34,967 nucleotides of DNA from Capnocytophaga sp. oral taxon 338 str. F0234 (GTDB lineage: Bacteria; Bacteroidota; Bacteroidia; Flavobacteriales; Flavobacteriaceae). How positions within the stretch are numbered: position 1 is the stretch's first letter; each line of letters begins with the position of its first letter. Both the position numbers and the translations under genes were made by a program. Below, piece after piece: positions 33,426 through 34,967 of the stretch. The stretch covers positions 480,438 to 515,404 of the forward strand of contig NZ_GL872413.1 in NCBI RefSeq assembly GCF_000192225.1. The letters run 5' to 3'. The notes under the pieces were generated by a model. It searched no databases. It saw only the letters and a program-made list of their open reading frames with translations, and was not told the DNA's origin.

Positions 33426-34151
33426 ATGATTATAATTTTTACAATAAAATACGATATTTCAACATCAAATGTGATACAATGGTTAAGATATTTTAATCAA
33501 GAAGTAATCCGTATTAATGGAGATGATGACATTTTTAAATTAGAGTTAATTAAAGATGAAGAAATCTTATTTAGAAATACGATAACAAATAAAATCTATA
33601 ATCTTTTAGAAGCTAAAAGTTGTTGGTGGAGAAGAAATGGAATTAGTAGAAGTACATTTACTAATCATCAAAAAGAAAATTTAATTTACAACAATCACAA
33701 TTTATCTTCTTTTATAAAGGGAGAAGGAAATATTTTAATTGAAGAAACAGAACACCTCAAAGAATATATATATTTAAAAGTGTATGAAAGATGTAAAATA
33801 AACATAGGAAAGCCTCTATTTAACCTAAACAAACTAATTGTGCTGGATATTGCAAAAGAGAATGGTTTGAAAGTTCCTAAATATAAAATCATTACTAATA
33901 CAAAACAGTTAGACAATTTTGAGTCCATTAGTAAAGCTATTTCAAATGGAATTTATAAAATAATATACAACCATAGTTATTATTCTTATACGGAAAAACT
34001 AAATTTGAGAAAATTAAAAACCAAATCAGTTGATGTTTATCCATCTATTCAGATGGAATTAATTGAAAAAAAATTAGAAATACGTTCTTTTTTTATTGAG
34101 GGTAATTTTTTTTCAATGAAGCTGTTTAAACTTTTTCCTATAATAAAATAA
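33426..34151 (+). CDS. gwsG: GwsG, grasp-with-spasm ATP-grasp peptide maturase, truncated by IS
   Basis: A 241-residue frame, against about 320 for intact family members. The N-terminal pre-ATP-grasp part (MIIIFTIKYDISTSNVIQWL, EVIRINGDDDIF) matches GwsG, and CWWRRNG (about 66-72) is the WxRR motif of RiPP ATP-grasp ligases. The linker NLNKLIVLDIAKENGLKVPK leads into the ATP-grasp domain: YKIIYNHS with its ATP-binding Lys region, and LEIRSFFIEGNFFSM with the conserved Arg220. After FFSM, similarity stops and nine unrelated residues lead to TAA, where the inserted IS begins. The missing C-terminus contains the acidic Mg-ATP ligands, so the enzyme should be dead. Family role: forms ester or amide links between side chains of the precursor. 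The SPASM partner GwsS is not seen. Confidence 0.75.
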   Translation: MIIIFTIKYDISTSNVIQWLRYFNQEVIRINGDDDIFKLELIKDEEILFRNTITNKIYNLLEAKSCWWRRNGISRSTFTNHQKENLIYNNHNLSSFIKGEGNILIEETEHLKEYIYLKVYERCKINIGKPLFNLNKLIVLDIAKENGLKVPKYKIITNTKQLDNFESISKAISNGIYKIIYNHSYYSYTEKLNLRKLKTKSVDVYPSIQMELIEKKLEIRSFFIEGNFFSMKLFKLFPIIK

Positions 34152-34967
34152 AAGTTCCCGAAAATTAGTAATTTTGTGTTTGCAAAAAAAAGAACACCAA
34201 AATTCAGGAACTTTGGGCAAAGATACAATAAATAATTGGATTATTCCCTTTTTAAGTGTAGGAAAAAGAGGATTTAAAAGTAGTTTTGATTTAGCTTCAA
34301 TATTTTTATTGATTCTCAAAAGGTTAAAAACAGGGGTGCAATGGAGAGAACTTCCAATTGAGAGCTATTTTGAAAAAGGAGAAATTTCTTGGCAAAATGT
34401 CTATTACTACTTCAATAAATGGAGTAAAGACGGTAGTTTTCAGCGAGTATGGTTAAATCTATTAAGCAAGAAGAAAAGAAAATTAGATATGTCTTGCGTT
34501 CAATTGGATGGTAGTCATACACGTTGTCGCCAAAAAGGAGAATCTGCAGGTTATCAAGCAAGAAAAAAAGCCGTAACCACAAATAGTATTTTTTTGTGTG
34601 ATAATAAAGGGCAAATGATAGCAAAGGGAAGTCCTAAAGCTGGAAATCACAATGACTTATATGAAATAGAAGAAGTACTAAAAGAAATCTTAGCTTTATT
34701 AGAAGAAGCAGGAATAGAGTACAAAGGTCTGTTTCTCAATGCTGATGCAGGATTTGATAGTAAGTCTCTTAGAGATTTTTTAGAAAGCAAAGAAATTATA
34801 GCAAATATTAAACCTAATCCCCGAAATGGAGAGCAACCAGATGTTTATTTTGATGAAGAATTGTACAAAAATAGGTTTAAAATTGAACAAGCAAATGGTT
34901 GGCTTGACGGATATAAAGGTTTGATAATGAGATATGAGTATCTTGATGTAACTTGGATTGGAATGCT
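34119..34967 (+). mobile_element. IS5-like insertion sequence, left part
   Basis: Starts at roughly 34117-34135, where the gwsG similarity ends (around GCTGTTTAAAC), and runs beyond the window, so the right end and target duplication cannot be seen. It carries a DDE transposase and a leader with its own -7 element TAATTTTGT (34169-34177). An 8-bp inverted repeat, AAAGTTCC (34151-34158) and GGAACTTT (34207-34214), brackets the start codon region. Confidence 0.75.
34180..34967 (+). CDS. IS5-like family transposase, partial
   Basis: The frame is open from about 34180 to the window edge (262 codons, incomplete 3' end). The N-terminal part (WIIPFLSVGKRGFKSSFDLA, LKRLKTGVQWRELPIESYF, WQNVYYYFNKWSKDGSFQRV) is the helix-turn-helix and DUF4096-like head of IS5 transposases. 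The DDE core follows with first Asp in VQLDGSHTRCRQKGESAGYQ, second Asp in LFLNADAGFDSKSLRDF, and Glu in FKIEQANGWLDGYKGL. All three catalytic residues are present, so the element may be active. The start is uncertain: TTG at 34180 overlaps the promoter region, and TTG at 34213 is an alternative. Confidence 0.85.
   Translation, partial: MQKKEHQNSGTLGKDTINNWIIPFLSVGKRGFKSSFDLASIFLLILKRLKTGVQWRELPIESYFEKGEISWQNVYYYFNKWSKDGSFQRVWLNLLSKKKRKLDMSCVQLDGSHTRCRQKGESAGYQARKKAVTTNSIFLCDNKGQMIAKGSPKAGNHNDLYEIEEVLKEILALLEEAGIEYKGLFLNADAGFDSKSLRDFLESKEIIANIKPNPRNGEQPDVYFDEELYKNRFKIEQANGWLDGYKGLIMRYEYLDVTWIGM

Noticed and set aside
1-34967. CRISPR arrays, tRNA and rRNA genes
   Set aside because: No regularly spaced repeats and no tRNA T-loop type segments were found in the intergenic regions.

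Overview
The window looks like chromosome of a Bacteroidota species, most likely a Flavobacteriaceae member close to Capnocytophaga. That placement is inferred. It rests on repeated Bacteroidota-type -7 elements (TAnnTTTG) just upstream of genes, few Shine-Dalgarno sites, many lipoproteins of the SCSK/ACGK type, a type IX secretion plug protein (DUF5103), a CcoG with Flavobacteria-like N-terminus, and a grasp-with-spasm peptide maturase. No rRNA, tRNA or CRISPR array was seen.

Layout. 1-5.7 kb (+): ccoG (cbb3 oxidase maturation), two unrecognised genes, a membrane-anchored metallo-beta-lactamase-fold hydrolase and a MATE exporter. 5.7-10.4 kb: a KilA-N gene broken by an in-frame TAG, a SUKH-like protein, a secreted WG-repeat-like protein, an alpha/beta hydrolase, then a short graveyard in which pieces of a DUF302 gene, a BRO/DinD-type gene and an AraC gene are spliced together. 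10.7-13.8 kb (+): a membrane-anchored class-II cytochrome c, a DoxX protein, and the paired radical SAM and DUF4130-type putative DNA repair genes. 13.9-16.7 kb (-): an outer-membrane beta-barrel with a PCMD lipoprotein, and a BspA-like leucine-rich lipoprotein. 16.9-25.9 kb: conserved core, with a small conserved (+) gene, a YceI lipoprotein (-), the tight operon typA-clc-acyl-ACP thioesterase-mnmG (-), and the T9SS plug gene (+). 26-28.3 kb (-): a lipoprotein and an AraC/GyrI-like regulator with two small downstream genes. 28.6-29.4 kb (-): a leucine-rich lipoprotein gene broken by an in-frame TGA.

From about 29.5 kb to the right edge the DNA is visibly richer in A+T and looks acquired. It starts next to the severed 3' end of a minus-strand gene. 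It carries a Fic-family gene whose catalytic His is replaced, a large outer-membrane beta-barrel protein, and the most interesting item: a remnant RiPP locus. A small precursor gene (frameshifted after residue 30) is followed by a hairpin and by gwsG, the ATP-grasp maturase of a grasp-with-spasm system. gwsG is cut off by an IS5-like element that runs out of the window. The expected SPASM partner is not visible and may lie beyond the IS.

Working together: CcoG serves respiration. The typA operon joins translation (TypA, MnmG), ion transport (ClC) and lipid metabolism (thioesterase). The accessory parts show repeated gene loss by single nonsense or frameshift changes.
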